From assembly GCA_009922685.1 (NCBI GenBank), contig RFVA01000005.1, positions 1 through 64,000 of the forward strand: a stretch of 64,000 bases of DNA, read 5' to 3'. This DNA comes from Gammaproteobacteria bacterium (GTDB lineage Bacteria > Pseudomonadota > Gammaproteobacteria > Methylococcales > Methylococcaceae). The position numbers and the translations under genes were made by a program. This document shows positions 11,021-20,193 of this stretch, piece after piece. Under the pieces are notes generated by a model. It was not told the origin of the DNA. It did no database searches and saw only the letters and a list, made by a program, of their open reading frames with translations. The stretch's first letter is position 1. Each line of letters starts with the position of its first letter.

Positions 11021-11147
11021 GGCAACGATCTCTAGTCATTTAAATGCGAAACCATTATGCGGCCAATCCACCCAAGTGTCCCAAGTCTTGTCAAAATGCG
11101 GCTGTGTCTAGCCCCCCTTTCGACTTGATTTTTAAGCGAGGCGACAG

Positions 11148-11909
11148 ATGAATCTTGATAATTACCCCCTAGGATCCTTGCTGATCGCCACCTTTGTCGT
11201 TCTTTCGGCGCTTGGGGTCGTCTGGATCAGACGCTTTCATCGCCTTAAGCGATTAACGACGCACCATGAGGTTATGGGTTACTTTTTTCCCGTGGCAGGG
11301 AGCATCTATGGCGTCCTTCTTGGTATGGTGGTGGTCAATGCCATCTCTCTTTTTAATGCCGCACAAATGAACGTGAATAATGAAGCCACTGATCTGATGG
11401 CAATTTTCGCCCTAGCCGATGCTATGCCCCCTGATCATCAAACGACGGTTCAGAATCTATGCATCAATTACGCCGCCTCGGTCATCGAAAACGAGTGGCA
11501 AGCCATGGATGCGGGCACAAACTACCTGCAATCACGGTACTACGCGATCCGTCTTTTTAAGGAAATCATCAAAGCGGCCGATTTTAATCCGATAATAGGC
11601 CCCGAGCTCCTTGCAACAGCTCACTCCCTCTTGAAGGAGAGAAGGGAGCGAATTGACAGCGCTATGCGAGAAATCCCTAATGTAGAATGGATCACCCTCT
11701 GCATTGGTGGCGTCTTGGTGATCCTCTTTTCCTACCTCTTCGTTCTGGATAGCATTTTTGTTCAAATCACCAGTACGGTTATCATTGCAACAATGATCGC
11801 TTTAAATCTGTATTTGGTCATTCTGTTTGGCAATCCCTTTTCTGGGGATCTTAAAGTGAGTGATTTCCCATTCAGGAATGCTTTAGCATTCTTCAAAGAG
11901 CACAACTGA
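11148..11909 (+). CDS. DUF4239-like membrane protein
   Basis: 253 residues with hydrophobic spans near 10-26, 46-68, 188-207 and 211-228 and a soluble helical middle. The pattern GYFFPVAGSIYGVLLGMVVVNA followed by a conserved N-x-E-A-x-x-L turn is the hallmark of the bestrophin-like DUF4239 family, whose biochemical role is not established. GAGGCGACAG lies before the ATG. It stands alone on its strand. Confidence 0.65.
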   Translation: MNLDNYPLGSLLIATFVVLSALGVVWIRRFHRLKRLTTHHEVMGYFFPVAGSIYGVLLGMVVVNAISLFNAAQMNVNNEATDLMAIFALADAMPPDHQTTVQNLCINYAASVIENEWQAMDAGTNYLQSRYYAIRLFKEIIKAADFNPIIGPELLATAHSLLKERRERIDSAMREIPNVEWITLCIGGVLVILFSYLFVLDSIFVQITSTVIIATMIALNLYLVILFGNPFSGDLKVSDFPFRNALAFFKEHN

Positions 11910-12060
11910 AGGATTGTTGATGGGTTAAAGCCTATCTCGACAGGCTGTCTCCTGTCAGGCCTCCCATCCCTAGAAATCAATTCATCGTTCATCTGAGCGT
12001 CAGGAACCAGGTTGAACACCACCCAACTGGCGCTAAACCATAGATCGAGTAACGGCCGAC

Positions 12061-12615
12061 ATGGATTCATCAAAGCCCGAAACGGGGTACGCAAAAGAAC
12101 TTGAGGGAGAATCGCTCTTTGAGCGATTTGTTGGACCACACGCCCCCTACTACATCCTCGCCTGGAGCAACATGCAAGGGCGCTGGGCTTCATGGAACTG
12201 GTCGGCCTTCCTCTTCGGTGACGCGTGGTTGTTTTACCGAAAAATGTACCTTTATGGGGTCATCTATAGCTTATGCCGAATACTGTTAACACCCCTCCTG
12301 ACGGCGCCAACCTTCTTTAAGACACCGCTTGATGTGGATCTCATCGCCCTTTTAGCACCGCACACCTTACTCATGAATGTTGTTCTCGGGATCGCCGGCA
12401 ACCACCTTTATTTTCGCCATGCTCAGAAAAAAATCGATTCAGCTTCGACCAAGCATGAGGCTCATCACCTTTTACTCAGCATTGAAGCCATGGGTGGGGT
12501 CAGTTTGGCGGCTCTTCTTATGATCCCACTCCTCGCGCTCCTTGAACATCTGATCCCTTTCTTACTGGATACCAATATCTCCTATCAATGGTTTCAAAGC
12601 TCTCAGACATTCTGA
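12061..12615 (+). CDS. DUF2628-like membrane protein
   Basis: 184 residues. The segment from about residue 30 (YYILAWSNMQGRWASWNWSAFLFGDAWLFYRKMY) is characteristic of DUF2628-type proteins, where a W-N-x-x-A-F-x-F-x-x-x-W-x-x-Y-R-K motif precedes transmembrane helices. Three hydrophobic stretches follow (about 70-85, 95-118, 140-165). The function of the family is unknown. The ribosome site is weak. It shows no obvious link with its neighbours. Confidence 0.6.
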   Translation: MDSSKPETGYAKELEGESLFERFVGPHAPYYILAWSNMQGRWASWNWSAFLFGDAWLFYRKMYLYGVIYSLCRILLTPLLTAPTFFKTPLDVDLIALLAPHTLLMNVVLGIAGNHLYFRHAQKKIDSASTKHEAHHLLLSIEAMGGVSLAALLMIPLLALLEHLIPFLLDTNISYQWFQSSQTF

Positions 12616-12989
12616 ACGTGATCATCAACGTCTTCGATCCAGCTAGCGAAAGGGCGAAAAGAGCGCTTTAAACATTCAGGTGACGCTTCAGATGGCCGCG
12701 CCATATTCGGCTCTCTTACCGTTCGACGAGCGCGAGTGGACTCGGACTGAATGGGTTCTCTGCCTGCGTCCTTTGTTTGTGGAGAGGCACAGTTGATTAC
12801 TCCTCTGATAGGTGAGAAATCCATCAAGCCTAGTAGCTAACGAGGGGACTCTCGAGACTAAACGGATACCTAAATACCCGACCCGACAAGCAGGGGGTTG
12901 ATGAAAAGATTTTCCCACTGTCTGCCCGGGGGATGATGACCGTAAGAGATATCCCCTCGTCTGATTTCCCTTACGTTAAAGACTCAGCG
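12616..12989. other. gene-free stretch
   Basis: No convincing coding region or RNA family is visible. Short open frames on both strands here have no ribosome sites or recognisable protein features. Confidence 0.5.
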
Positions 12990-13002
12990 ATGCGGGCAAG
13001 GG

Positions 13003-13178
13003 TTGACAAACACCCCCAGAAAGGCACATTCTGTGACCGTGTTGTGCTTAAGGCACAACATCTAGTGCTCTCATGTGAAGACCTCCAAGCTCACGCGGCA
13101 AACTGCAAGCCGATACCTAGAATAAAGAGCAAGGATTCATTGACCCTCATCACGGATGTGATTTGCCGCGTTTTTTTT
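13003..13178 (+). ncRNA. putative small RNA 1 with intrinsic terminator
   Basis: A TTGACA box at 13003-13008 is followed after about 18 bases by a weak CATTCT. Downstream a hairpin GTTGTGC-TTAAG-GCACAAC is visible, and ACGCGGCAAA (13093-13102) pairs perfectly with TTTGCCGCGT (13162-13171), directly followed by eight T. The long enclosed loop contains a further stem ATCAC-GGAT-GTGAT. This could be an unannotated regulatory RNA; no known family is recognised, and the 92-codon open frame through it shows no protein features. Confidence 0.4.
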
Positions 13179-13249
13179 GGAAAAAAGTCTCACCAGCTGC
13201 CATCCATTTAAATTTATCGCCGCGCCCCATCATCACTGACTGTGAAGGT

Positions 13250-13428
13250 GGGCTGGAACCGGCCCCAGATCTAATGGTCTATACCGTTTTTGTGCGATGA
13301 GGATTTATAAGGATGATTTAATCCACCTCATCCACAGAGGGGTAGGATCATGAGACAATCTAAACTGCTGAAAAAATGTACCGCGCATTCCTTCTTCACG
13401 ACCTGAGGCTTGAGCGCGGCCTTTTTTT
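13250..13428 (+). ncRNA. putative small RNA 2 with intrinsic terminator
   Basis: Three nested or successive stems lie in gene-free sequence: GGGC/GCCC (13250-13253 with 13262-13265); GATGAGG/CCTCATC (13296-13302 with 13326-13332), which encloses GGAT/ATCC (13311-13314 with 13321-13324); and CCGCGC/GCGCGG (13381-13386 with 13414-13419), which is followed by CC and seven T. No promoter is clear. Between here and the acyltransferase gene at 13676 nothing else is seen. Confidence 0.35.
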
Positions 13429-13675
13429 AAAAGAAATTTCCAAGATCTTCAAGCACCGGGAAACAGGCCAGGGGCTTAACCCCAAATGGACTAACGTCGA
13501 CTAACGCAGAACTTTAAACAGGATAAAGGCCCTACTTTTTCGATGCGCCAATCCTTCCATACAGGAAGCCCAACGGGTTTTTTCTGCCTCACCGAAAAAC
13601 ATTGATTGAAGCCCCTCGGAGGGGGCGACTAAGCGCCACTCGAAGTGTCCACAAAACCAGAAAACACCCCGTAAC

Positions 13676-14707
13676 ATGCGCATTATTTTTCTGGATTACT
13701 TGAGGATCTTCGCCTTCATATCGGTGCTCATCGGGCATCTCTATGACGACATTCTTAAGCGAGTGGCCAGCGATCAAGGACTTCATATTTCGCTAAGGAC
13801 GCTTGCCGAAAGTCTAATGCCCTTCACCTATGGGGGTGGCGCCGGCGTCGTGGTGTTCTTTCTCGTCTCCGGCTACATCATTACCCACGTTCTAGAAAAA
13901 GAGACACCCCGAGAATTTGCCATCAAGCGTGTCTTTCGCATCTACCCCCTCTATATGATTGCGGCCCTTCTCTGGCTCGCTACCGACCGGGGAACGCCAA
14001 CGTGGTCGACCCTCGTGCCCCAACTCCTCTTGGTCGGAGATCTTTTCAAAACGCCCTACGCATTGAATGAGGTCGAGTGGACCCTTCGGATCGAAGTGCT
14101 ATTTTACCTATTCATGGGGCTAGCCAAGCTTTTTGGCTGGTTAGATTTCGGCCGCAGATCCTGGGTTATAGCCTGGCTGATGGCCCTCACCACGCTCCTC
14201 CTTTTCATCCTCCCTCCCCTCCCAGGGGCTGGCATCGTTAAACAGGGATACATCACGCTCTACGCCCCCTTTCTTTTCTTGGGAAGCCTGATTTATCTCA
14301 GAGAAAAGAACCGCCTTGGAACCCTGACCTTGATAGCCATGACCACCCAGGTCTTCCTCCAATACTTCGAGGGGATTCGAAACTTTCAGCCAAATTGGCT
14401 GAACACCCACTTCGCGATTCTGGGGTTCCTGGTCTTTATCGCCGGCTGGCTTCTAAGAGACCAGCTTTCTGAAAGCCGCTGGGTGCGATGGCTCTCGGAT
14501 CTGACGTTTTCGGTCTATCTATTTCATTTCTGGTTGATTGAATGGATCCGGGAAGCGCCGGGCATACACCTTTTGTCACCCTCGATCCGGGAGGGGGTGA
14601 CGTTGATCATTTTCTTTGCCTGCTGCGCCTTCTTTCATCAAACGATCGAGCGGGGAGGCATTCGGATCGGCCAGCAAATCAACGCCTATTGGAGAAAAGA
14701 GGCCTAA
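13676..14707 (+). CDS. acyltransferase 3 family membrane protein
   Basis: 343-residue integral membrane protein of the OafA/YrhL type, which O-acylates sugars of surface polysaccharides or related glycans. It starts directly with the family signature MRIIFLDYLRIFAFISVLIGHLYDD, where the RxxxxD(Y)xR and the catalytic-type His of the first helix are seen. About ten hydrophobic helices follow, with the E-W-T-L-x-x-E-V motif near 135-145 and FSVYLFHFWLIEW near 285-297. No polysaccharide genes flank it, so the acceptor is unknown. Confidence 0.85.
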   Translation: MRIIFLDYLRIFAFISVLIGHLYDDILKRVASDQGLHISLRTLAESLMPFTYGGGAGVVVFFLVSGYIITHVLEKETPREFAIKRVFRIYPLYMIAALLWLATDRGTPTWSTLVPQLLLVGDLFKTPYALNEVEWTLRIEVLFYLFMGLAKLFGWLDFGRRSWVIAWLMALTTLLLFILPPLPGAGIVKQGYITLYAPFLFLGSLIYLREKNRLGTLTLIAMTTQVFLQYFEGIRNFQPNWLNTHFAILGFLVFIAGWLLRDQLSESRWVRWLSDLTFSVYLFHFWLIEWIREAPGIHLLSPSIREGVTLIIFFACCAFFHQTIERGGIRIGQQINAYWRKEA

Positions 14708-14778
14708 CCCTTCACAATAAAAGTCTGAGCTTGATCTTTTGGGGTTTAAGGTTGAATGATGAACAGCAGGAACAATCC

Positions 14779-15369
14779 ATGATGAAAAACAAGCGATCGA
14801 TACTATGCCCACCCTTGATCTCCCTGCTCTGGCTGATGACCCTACCCGTTATCGCCGACCCTAGAGTCGTGGATGGCTGCACCATCAAGCCCAAGACCAC
14901 CTGTTACAAGGCTAATTTGAGCGGTGTTGACCTTTCGGGTGAGGACCTTACCTCCGCCATTCTGATCAAAGTCAATCTTACCGGAGCGACCCTCAAGGGC
15001 ACCAAGTTCGTCAATGCAAAGATGTGGAATAGTGTTCTTGACTCTGCCGATCTGACGGCAGCTGATGTCAAAGGGGCTGTTCTCGCTAACGCCTCACTAA
15101 AAAAAGCCACCCTAAAACAGACCGAAATGTCTGGCGCGGTGCTGGTGCATAGAGATCTCACTGGCGCCAATCTCGATGGAGCCAAATTGCTGAAAGCCAA
15201 AGGCCAGCATGCCAACTTCACTGAAGTCTCCATGGTCGCAACGGATCTAGAGCGTGCCAACCTGGCCTACGCCACGTTTACCGGTGCGACGTTGACCAAC
15301 ATCCGCGTGAAGAACACCCTGTTTTATGGCGCAAAACTCAACACCAAAGTGCCCATCACCATCCAATAA
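14779..15369 (+). CDS. secreted pentapeptide-repeat protein
   Basis: 196 residues. After a signal peptide (about 1-26, MMKNKRSILCPPLISLLWLM then ...VIADP) the rest is made of A(D/N)LXX-type five-residue repeats (for example ANLSGVDLSGEDL, VNLTGATLKGTKF, ANLDGAKL, ANLAYATFTGATL), which fold as a right-handed quadrilateral beta-helix. The start is set at 14779, where CAGGA lies eight bases upstream; the open frame extends further back through the acyltransferase gene but without protein features. The role is unknown. Confidence 0.8.
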   Translation: MMKNKRSILCPPLISLLWLMTLPVIADPRVVDGCTIKPKTTCYKANLSGVDLSGEDLTSAILIKVNLTGATLKGTKFVNAKMWNSVLDSADLTAADVKGAVLANASLKKATLKQTEMSGAVLVHRDLTGANLDGAKLLKAKGQHANFTEVSMVATDLERANLAYATFTGATLTNIRVKNTLFYGAKLNTKVPITIQ

Positions 15370-15508
15370 TGAACTGGGGCTGCGCCAGCGATCAGCCGAC
15401 TATGATTCCACCGACGAGTTTGGTAGCATCGGCCAATAATAAAGGGGGGCAGGTAATAGACACGATCGACACCGGCCCAGTTGTCATCATTGAAGAGAGG
15501 AGACCGCC

Positions 15509-15667
15509 ATGAAAGAAGAACACAATCCAGGCACTTTCGACTATGTGGAAGCGCTGATCCAGAGCCTGATGACGGTCGACCCTTTCGGATTGGGTGGCTA
15601 CCAGAACCTCTTACCCCGCTGGGTTTTCCTCGGCCTTCTTATTGGTCTTTGCATCGCCCTCCTCTGA
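15509..15667 (+). CDS. 52-residue single-span membrane protein
   Basis: Begins MKEEHNPGTFDYVEALIQSL and ends in the hydrophobic helix WVFLGLLIGLCIALL. An ideal ribosome site (GAGAGGAGACCGCC-ATG) precedes it, which is the main reason to accept so short a gene. The soluble N-terminus is acidic. No family is recognised. It lies close to two other tiny membrane-protein genes (to 16047 and to 16405). Confidence 0.6.
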   Translation: MKEEHNPGTFDYVEALIQSLMTVDPFGLGGYQNLLPRWVFLGLLIGLCIALL

Positions 15668-15783
15668 AAGGGCGTCTCCTTATCTTTAAGGGAGGGATGC
15701 TCGACGGCCATGAAGAAACACCCCGTAAGGAAGCCTTAGGGCTTTACGTTCACTCAGCCCACCTCGTCTCCTTCGAGGCCCAA

Positions 15784-16047
15784 CTACTCTGAACGTCGGG
15801 TTGAGGGTGAGACGGCGTAGATCGACAAGATGAAGGTGGGCAACCACACTAATACCTCTGCGGCGAAAAGATAGAGCGCGTGCCGCGCATTCTTTTCCGC
15901 AAGATAGTCATGAATGTCATACACGGCTATCCCTGAAATGGCCGCACAAAGCATCAAGATAATCACGGAATAGCGGCATCGCCTTGACAACGCGATCAGG
16001 GCCGGAAGCCATATTAGAATCTGGACGACCCATTCTGTCATTTTCAT
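15784..16047 (-). CDS. small multi-span membrane protein, unknown
   Basis: 87 residues with three hydrophobic segments: WVVQILIWLPALIAL, YSVIILMLCAAISGIAVY and LYLFAAEVLVWLPTFILSIY. The start at 16047 (MKMTEW) has GAGGTG about five bases upstream; the longer frame adds ten residues without a ribosome site. The two VWLP-type helices suggest an internal duplication. No family recognised. Confidence 0.6.
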   Translation of the reverse strand: MKMTEWVVQILIWLPALIALSRRCRYSVIILMLCAAISGIAVYDIHDYLAEKNARHALYLFAAEVLVWLPTFILSIYAVSPSTRRSE

Positions 16048-16198
16048 CGAGCACCTCGGGTAAATAGCGTCCCTCAAGGAGGAATGAAGGCTGCATTTTA
16101 GAAGACCTAGCTAAGGCATCGTCTTCAGGACGCCCTGAAGGACTCCATTATAGAACACCCTCGCGCTTGAAAAGCCCCTTCACAAGAGTAACATCATG

Positions 16199-16219
16199 TC
16201 TGTCGATGATATCGACAGA
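16199..16219. promoter_or_regulatory. perfect 9-3-9 inverted repeat, operator-like
   Basis: TCTGTCGAT and ATCGACAGA are exact reverse complements separated by GAT. The repeat ends 30 bases before the start of the 51-residue gene at 16250, a position suited to a dimeric repressor. The TAATAATAATAATC run follows it. Confidence 0.5.
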
Positions 16220-16249
16220 ATAATAATAATCATAACCGAGGAGAAACCG

Positions 16250-16405
16250 ATGACGGATTCAGAAAAAAAAGAGGGATCGAAAGTCGATTGCACCCTTAAG
16301 TGGCTTAAAACGGTTGACCACTGGTCCATCGCGGGATATGAGAACAAGCTTCCGAGAATGTACTTGGTGGTTGCGGGACTTCTTGTAGTGTTCCTGATCG
16401 TCTGA
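16250..16405 (+). CDS. 51-residue single-span membrane protein
   Basis: Starts MTDSEKKEGSK and ends with a strong transmembrane helix (YLVVAGLLVVFLIV at the extreme C-terminus), giving a tail-anchored layout. GAGGAGAAACCG places a strong ribosome site before the ATG at 16250; the in-frame ATG at 16196 lies inside the inverted repeat and has none. No family recognised. Confidence 0.6.
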   Translation: MTDSEKKEGSKVDCTLKWLKTVDHWSIAGYENKLPRMYLVVAGLLVVFLIV

Positions 16406-16437
16406 CCTTACTCTCCGCCCGCAACAAGACTCACTCT

Positions 16438-18434
16438 TCAAGCGGGCGGTTTCTCGCTGAATCCCCCAATTTTTTCTCGGACCTTAAACAGGCTCACTTC
16501 CGCCTGCAAAACCTCGATGGCCGACTCCAACTGCCGAGTTGCCTGACGGGTCTCCTCCAAAGCGTCGGCCGATATTCTGGCACCCTCGGTCAGGGCGACC
16601 ATAGAGTCTCTAATGTGGCGCGCGCCCAGCGACTGCGACCCCATCCCTTCATGAACACTCTCGAACTGCGGTATGAGGGCCTGGACATTCAAAATGATCT
16701 CGCCAAACTGGCGGCTGATGCCGTGGGTATCGGCGACGCTCCGGGTCACCTGCTCCTTGAATTTATCCATTTCCATCACGCCGCCACTCACGGAGTTCTG
16801 CATTTCTTTGAATATTCTCCGGCCTTCTCCGCCTCAATCGATGCGTTGAGGGAGAGGAGATTGGTCTGGTCCGCGATCTTGGTGATCGTCGTGGTGACGC
16901 TGCTGATAGTATTCGCCTTTTCAGTGATCTGCCCGAGACGGCTACTGATCGACTGGGTGGCTTGTGAAAGGCTGGTCATCGTCGCCTCAAGATCCTCGAG
17001 GGAAGACTGACCTTCATTGGCGAGATCAGTGGTGTGATCGGTCACCTGGTTGATACCGGCCATGGTGGCGAGAAGTTCCTCGGCGGTCGCTGAGATTTCC
17101 TCGGTGGCCGCGGCAATTTCGGTGGTTGTCGAACCAAGTTTTTTAACCTCATCGCTCTGAGTACGGGTCATCGTTCCGAGACTGTTAACCGTTGCGACAA
17201 GCTCGATGGTGGAACGCTGAACCTGACCGATCAGGGCGTTGAGGTAATTCACCATCTGGCCCAGGGCATTGATGAGCTTACTGGTTTCATCACTACCCAC
17301 CGCCGAAAGATCCCCAGACAGATCCCCAGAAGCGACCCGCTCGGCGGCATCAACCGCGCTTTCGATGGGCTTCACGAAACGTCTTGCAAACCAGAGAACC
17401 GATAGGATAGCCAACAACAAGGCCAGCAGGGATGAGACCAGCGCAAAAATCAGTTGGCGCTCAACCAACTCGACAACCAATGTTGTCGACATATGGAGCA
17501 GAATGACGCCACGCCTCATTGGGCGGGGTTCAGCGCTCGCCTGATCCTTGGAGGCATTGGAGGCATGGATGCCGAGAAGCGCTTCTCGATCTTCTTTCTC
17601 AGTCACAACCAAAGGAGTCGCAACGGTTATATGGCTCTCCTGGAGATGACTGACGGCCCGCTGCAAGTCCAAGGCTTTTTCGGCAAGATCGCTATCATCA
17701 GGGTCCATCAAGGACAAAGCACTGGAGCCTGACTTTTCCATGTGATGAATCACCTTCATTGAAGGATCAAGCACCAAGACGCCCAAAATCGGAACTTCCT
17801 CCACAATATGTTCGAGGACCTCCTGAACGCCAATAGCCTCCCGAAGCTTCTGCAGCGTGCCCCCGTCCATTCCGACCTGAATGATGCGGGGCCGATCCAC
17901 CCCAGCCACCCCCACATACTTGAAAATACGACCATCAACTTCTCTTGGCATCAGATCTTGAATGATGGCCTTCGGTCCATGAGGGTCGAGCAGGGGCCAG
18001 AATTGGGAGGCCTGCGGCTGTTTTTTGGGGTCGGCTGAAAATTCAAAGTCAACCCCAGGAACCGTGTGAAGATAAGCTTTTCCTTGCGAATCGGTGACCC
18101 AGATCTCGGCGAGATTGCTTGATCCTGTCATCGCCCGAAGGTGTTCCGTCATTGCCGCCGGAGTCATCCGATATCGTTCGGCCACGGCCACAAATTGCGC
18201 CACAATCTGAGCGGAAGTCACCAGATCCTGGGCGATAATGTCTTCAGCAGCCGATTCAACATTCTGGCTAACAACAATACTTCGACTCAGCACATTGGCC
18301 AGCAACTGCCCGTCATTCTCGGCCTGATGTAAGACCGTGTCCCGTGAGTAGACGCTTAAGCCGACGCCAACCGTCAAAACCGCAGCAGCCAGCAGTGAAA
18401 CAACAACGGCAAGGAGACGATTTCGAAGACTCAT
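16438..18434 (-). pseudogene. methyl-accepting chemotaxis protein, broken at the signalling tip
   Basis: Chemoreceptor in two overlapping frames. The 5' part (from 18434) encodes a transmembrane helix (about 8-28), a periplasmic Cache-like sensor domain, a second helix (about 328-350), a HAMP domain and the descending signalling helix as far as NLLSLNASIEAEKAGEY, then seven unrelated residues and a stop. The 3' part (frame open from 16803) resumes at KEMQNSVSGGVMEMDKF and runs to the normal end. The conserved GRGFAVVA...EVRxLA tip that docks CheA and CheW, about 29 codons, is missing between them, and the loss is not a multiple of three. Joined, the gene would otherwise be full length. Either a true pseudogene or an assembly collapse near 16805-16815. 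Confidence 0.85.
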
Positions 18435-18503
18435 GACACTCCTTAAAGACGCTGATCAAAGAGCCCGCCACCTAGAGAAGGAAAAAGCCAAACTCCCGAA
18501 ACA

Positions 18504-18794
18504 TCAGTCGCTACTGGACGCCGCTGGAGGCTTGCTCGTCGCGGGTGCCGGCGATGCAGTCGTTGTGTCAGCCTTAGATTCGCCACCTGCCAGATTTCTT
18601 TTGGTGTCCTTAGCGCCCTTGAAATCGGTTTCATACCAACCACCACCCTTAAGGCGAAAGCCAGCAGCGGAGATTAACTTGCTCAAGGTCGCGTCATGAC
18701 ACGCGGGGCAAACCTTCAAAGGATCATCTGAAAGCTTTTGAAAGGCCTCCATTTGATGACCGCAGGATTTGCAGTGGTATTCGTAAATAGGCAT
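18504..18794 (-). CDS. FmdB-family zinc-ribbon protein
   Basis: 96 residues. MPIYEYHCKSCGHQMEAFQKLSD opens the protein, and CKSC and CPAC form a four-cysteine zinc ribbon, followed by the family's GFRLKGGGWYETDF segment and a low-complexity Ala/Pro/Ser/Thr tail. The family is described as a putative regulatory or nucleic-acid-binding protein; the biochemical role is unproved. The open frame extends 25 codons further upstream, but MPIYEY is the invariant family start. Confidence 0.85.
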   Translation of the reverse strand: MPIYEYHCKSCGHQMEAFQKLSDDPLKVCPACHDATLSKLISAAGFRLKGGGWYETDFKGAKDTKRNLAGGESKADTTTASPAPATSKPPAASSSD

Positions 18795-18909
18795 AGAATC
18801 GTCAGTACTCCAACACGTTGGGAACATTGAGGATGGATGTCCACCACCCCACAGGGTATCAGGGACCACACACCATCCCGCATCTCCATTTTACACGCCC
18901 CAAGGATCC

Positions 18910-19425
18910 ATGATGGAATCACTCAGGCCCGCGGCCGATCACCCTCACCTGCCCGCCATTGGGGTTGGTGGACTCGTCTTCAACTCGAAGGGTCAAGTGC
19001 TTTTGGTCCAGCGGCGCTACCCACCCCAGGCCGGACTGTGGCATATCCCAGGCGGACGCCTTGAACCACAAGAGACACTGATGGCCTGCTGCCAGCGAGA
19101 GATTCTTGAGGAAACGGGGATTACCGCCATTCCGGGCCCCATTTTGGCGGTCGCTGATCGAATGATTGAAGGGTTTCATTATGTGATCATCGACTTTCTA
19201 GCCACGCTCACCGAGGACGACACCCCCGAACCTTTAGCCTCCTCGGATGCCTTAGAGGCCCGTTGGGTCGATGCGACTTCGTTGACTGATTATCCCTTGG
19301 TTGAAGGCATCCTTGAGGTCATTGAATCCGGCCTGACTCTGCTTCAAGGGGTGGCACCGATCGCTTTGACACAAAGTTCGACCCACGCCTGGCTGTTTAC
19401 TGGTACGACCAAAGGCGATGGATGA
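18910..19425 (+). CDS. NUDIX hydrolase
   Basis: 171 residues. The Nudix box is complete: G-G-R-L-E-P-Q-E-T, then REILEETGI, matching Gx5Ex7REUxEExGU (about residues 54-76). The N-terminal GVGGLVFNSKGQVLLVQRR and the RYPPQAGLWHIPGG lead-in resemble ADP-ribose pyrophosphatase-like enzymes, but substrate cannot be assigned. AAGGAT precedes the start; the second ATG (18913) is equally possible. It is divergent from fmdB. Confidence 0.85.
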   Translation: MMESLRPAADHPHLPAIGVGGLVFNSKGQVLLVQRRYPPQAGLWHIPGGRLEPQETLMACCQREILEETGITAIPGPILAVADRMIEGFHYVIIDFLATLTEDDTPEPLASSDALEARWVDATSLTDYPLVEGILEVIESGLTLLQGVAPIALTQSSTHAWLFTGTTKGDG

Positions 19426-19527
19426 TGGAAAATAATGAGGGGCTTTGAAACTCCGTCATCATTCGACGGACTAACCTTAGAAATCCTTCGATTGTTTACT
19501 ACCCAGAATATGAAAGGCATCACACCT

Positions 19528-20178
19528 ATGGCCAGCTTCGATGACAACATTTTCGCTCTTCAAAACCTGGTACCGGCCATTCATGGCGGACATGGGGATG
19601 ACCAAGGCATCGTCCATCTGGTCGAAAACCTCCTAACCGCCGTCAATACGGAAAGACCGAATGGCTTTCATGTCCTCGGGGGTATTGAAGCGCTCGGGGC
19701 CAATGTTCACCCCCTCTTCGTCCATTTCCCAATCGCCTTTTTGTTGGCTTATCTGGTCATGGAAACTTATGGATTGCTGTTTAAAAAACCCACAGCCCGC
19801 CGATTTGCCTCAGGCCTTTTGAATCTTGGTGGATTATCTGCACTGGTCACCGTGGTCACTGGCTTGATCGCCGGCGGACTCGCGCCCCATAGTGCTGCCG
19901 TCCACTCCATCATCGAGTGGCATCAACGCGCCGGTATCACGGTCACGGTCATTGCCTTGAGCCTAATCCTTTGGAGAGCCTTCGGGGGCCTTCCTCAATC
20001 CCCCATGGCTATCACGCTCAATCTTTTACTGTCCTTTTTAATGGGTGGGCTGCTGCTGATCGGAGGAGATCTTGGGGGTCAGATGGTCTATCAACATGGT
20101 GTCGCGGTAAAAAGCCTCCAATCCCCGACGGATAACTTTCACCACGAACACGCTAAGCCACTCGTTGACCATCCCTAA
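19528..20178 (+). CDS. DUF2231 membrane protein
   Basis: 216 residues. NVHPLFVHFPIAFLLAYLVME opens the DUF2231 domain, with its conserved HP-x-x-VHFPI motif, followed by four hydrophobic helices and a glycine-rich last loop (GGDLGGQMVYQHGVAV), also typical; the histidines suggest a haem- or metal-binding role but this is not shown. The start at 19528 is chosen for AAAGG upstream; 19510 and 19435 are in-frame alternatives. A His-rich tail (HHEHAKP) ends the protein. Confidence 0.75.
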   Translation: MASFDDNIFALQNLVPAIHGGHGDDQGIVHLVENLLTAVNTERPNGFHVLGGIEALGANVHPLFVHFPIAFLLAYLVMETYGLLFKKPTARRFASGLLNLGGLSALVTVVTGLIAGGLAPHSAAVHSIIEWHQRAGITVTVIALSLILWRAFGGLPQSPMAITLNLLLSFLMGGLLLIGGDLGGQMVYQHGVAVKSLQSPTDNFHHEHAKPLVDHP

Positions 20179-20193
20179 GAGAGGGAGGTGCCC

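Noticed and set aside
12933-13211. 92-codon open frame
   Set aside because: Starts without a ribosome site, ends in the T-run of a terminator-like hairpin and has no protein features; the RNA interpretation is preferred.
14542-14778. Upstream extension of the pentapeptide-repeat gene
   Set aside because: It lies inside the acyltransferase gene and would remove the signal peptide from the N-terminus.
15481-15792. 103-codon open frame overlapping the 52-residue gene
   Set aside because: The alternative frame at 15509 has an ideal ribosome site and a membrane helix; this one has neither.
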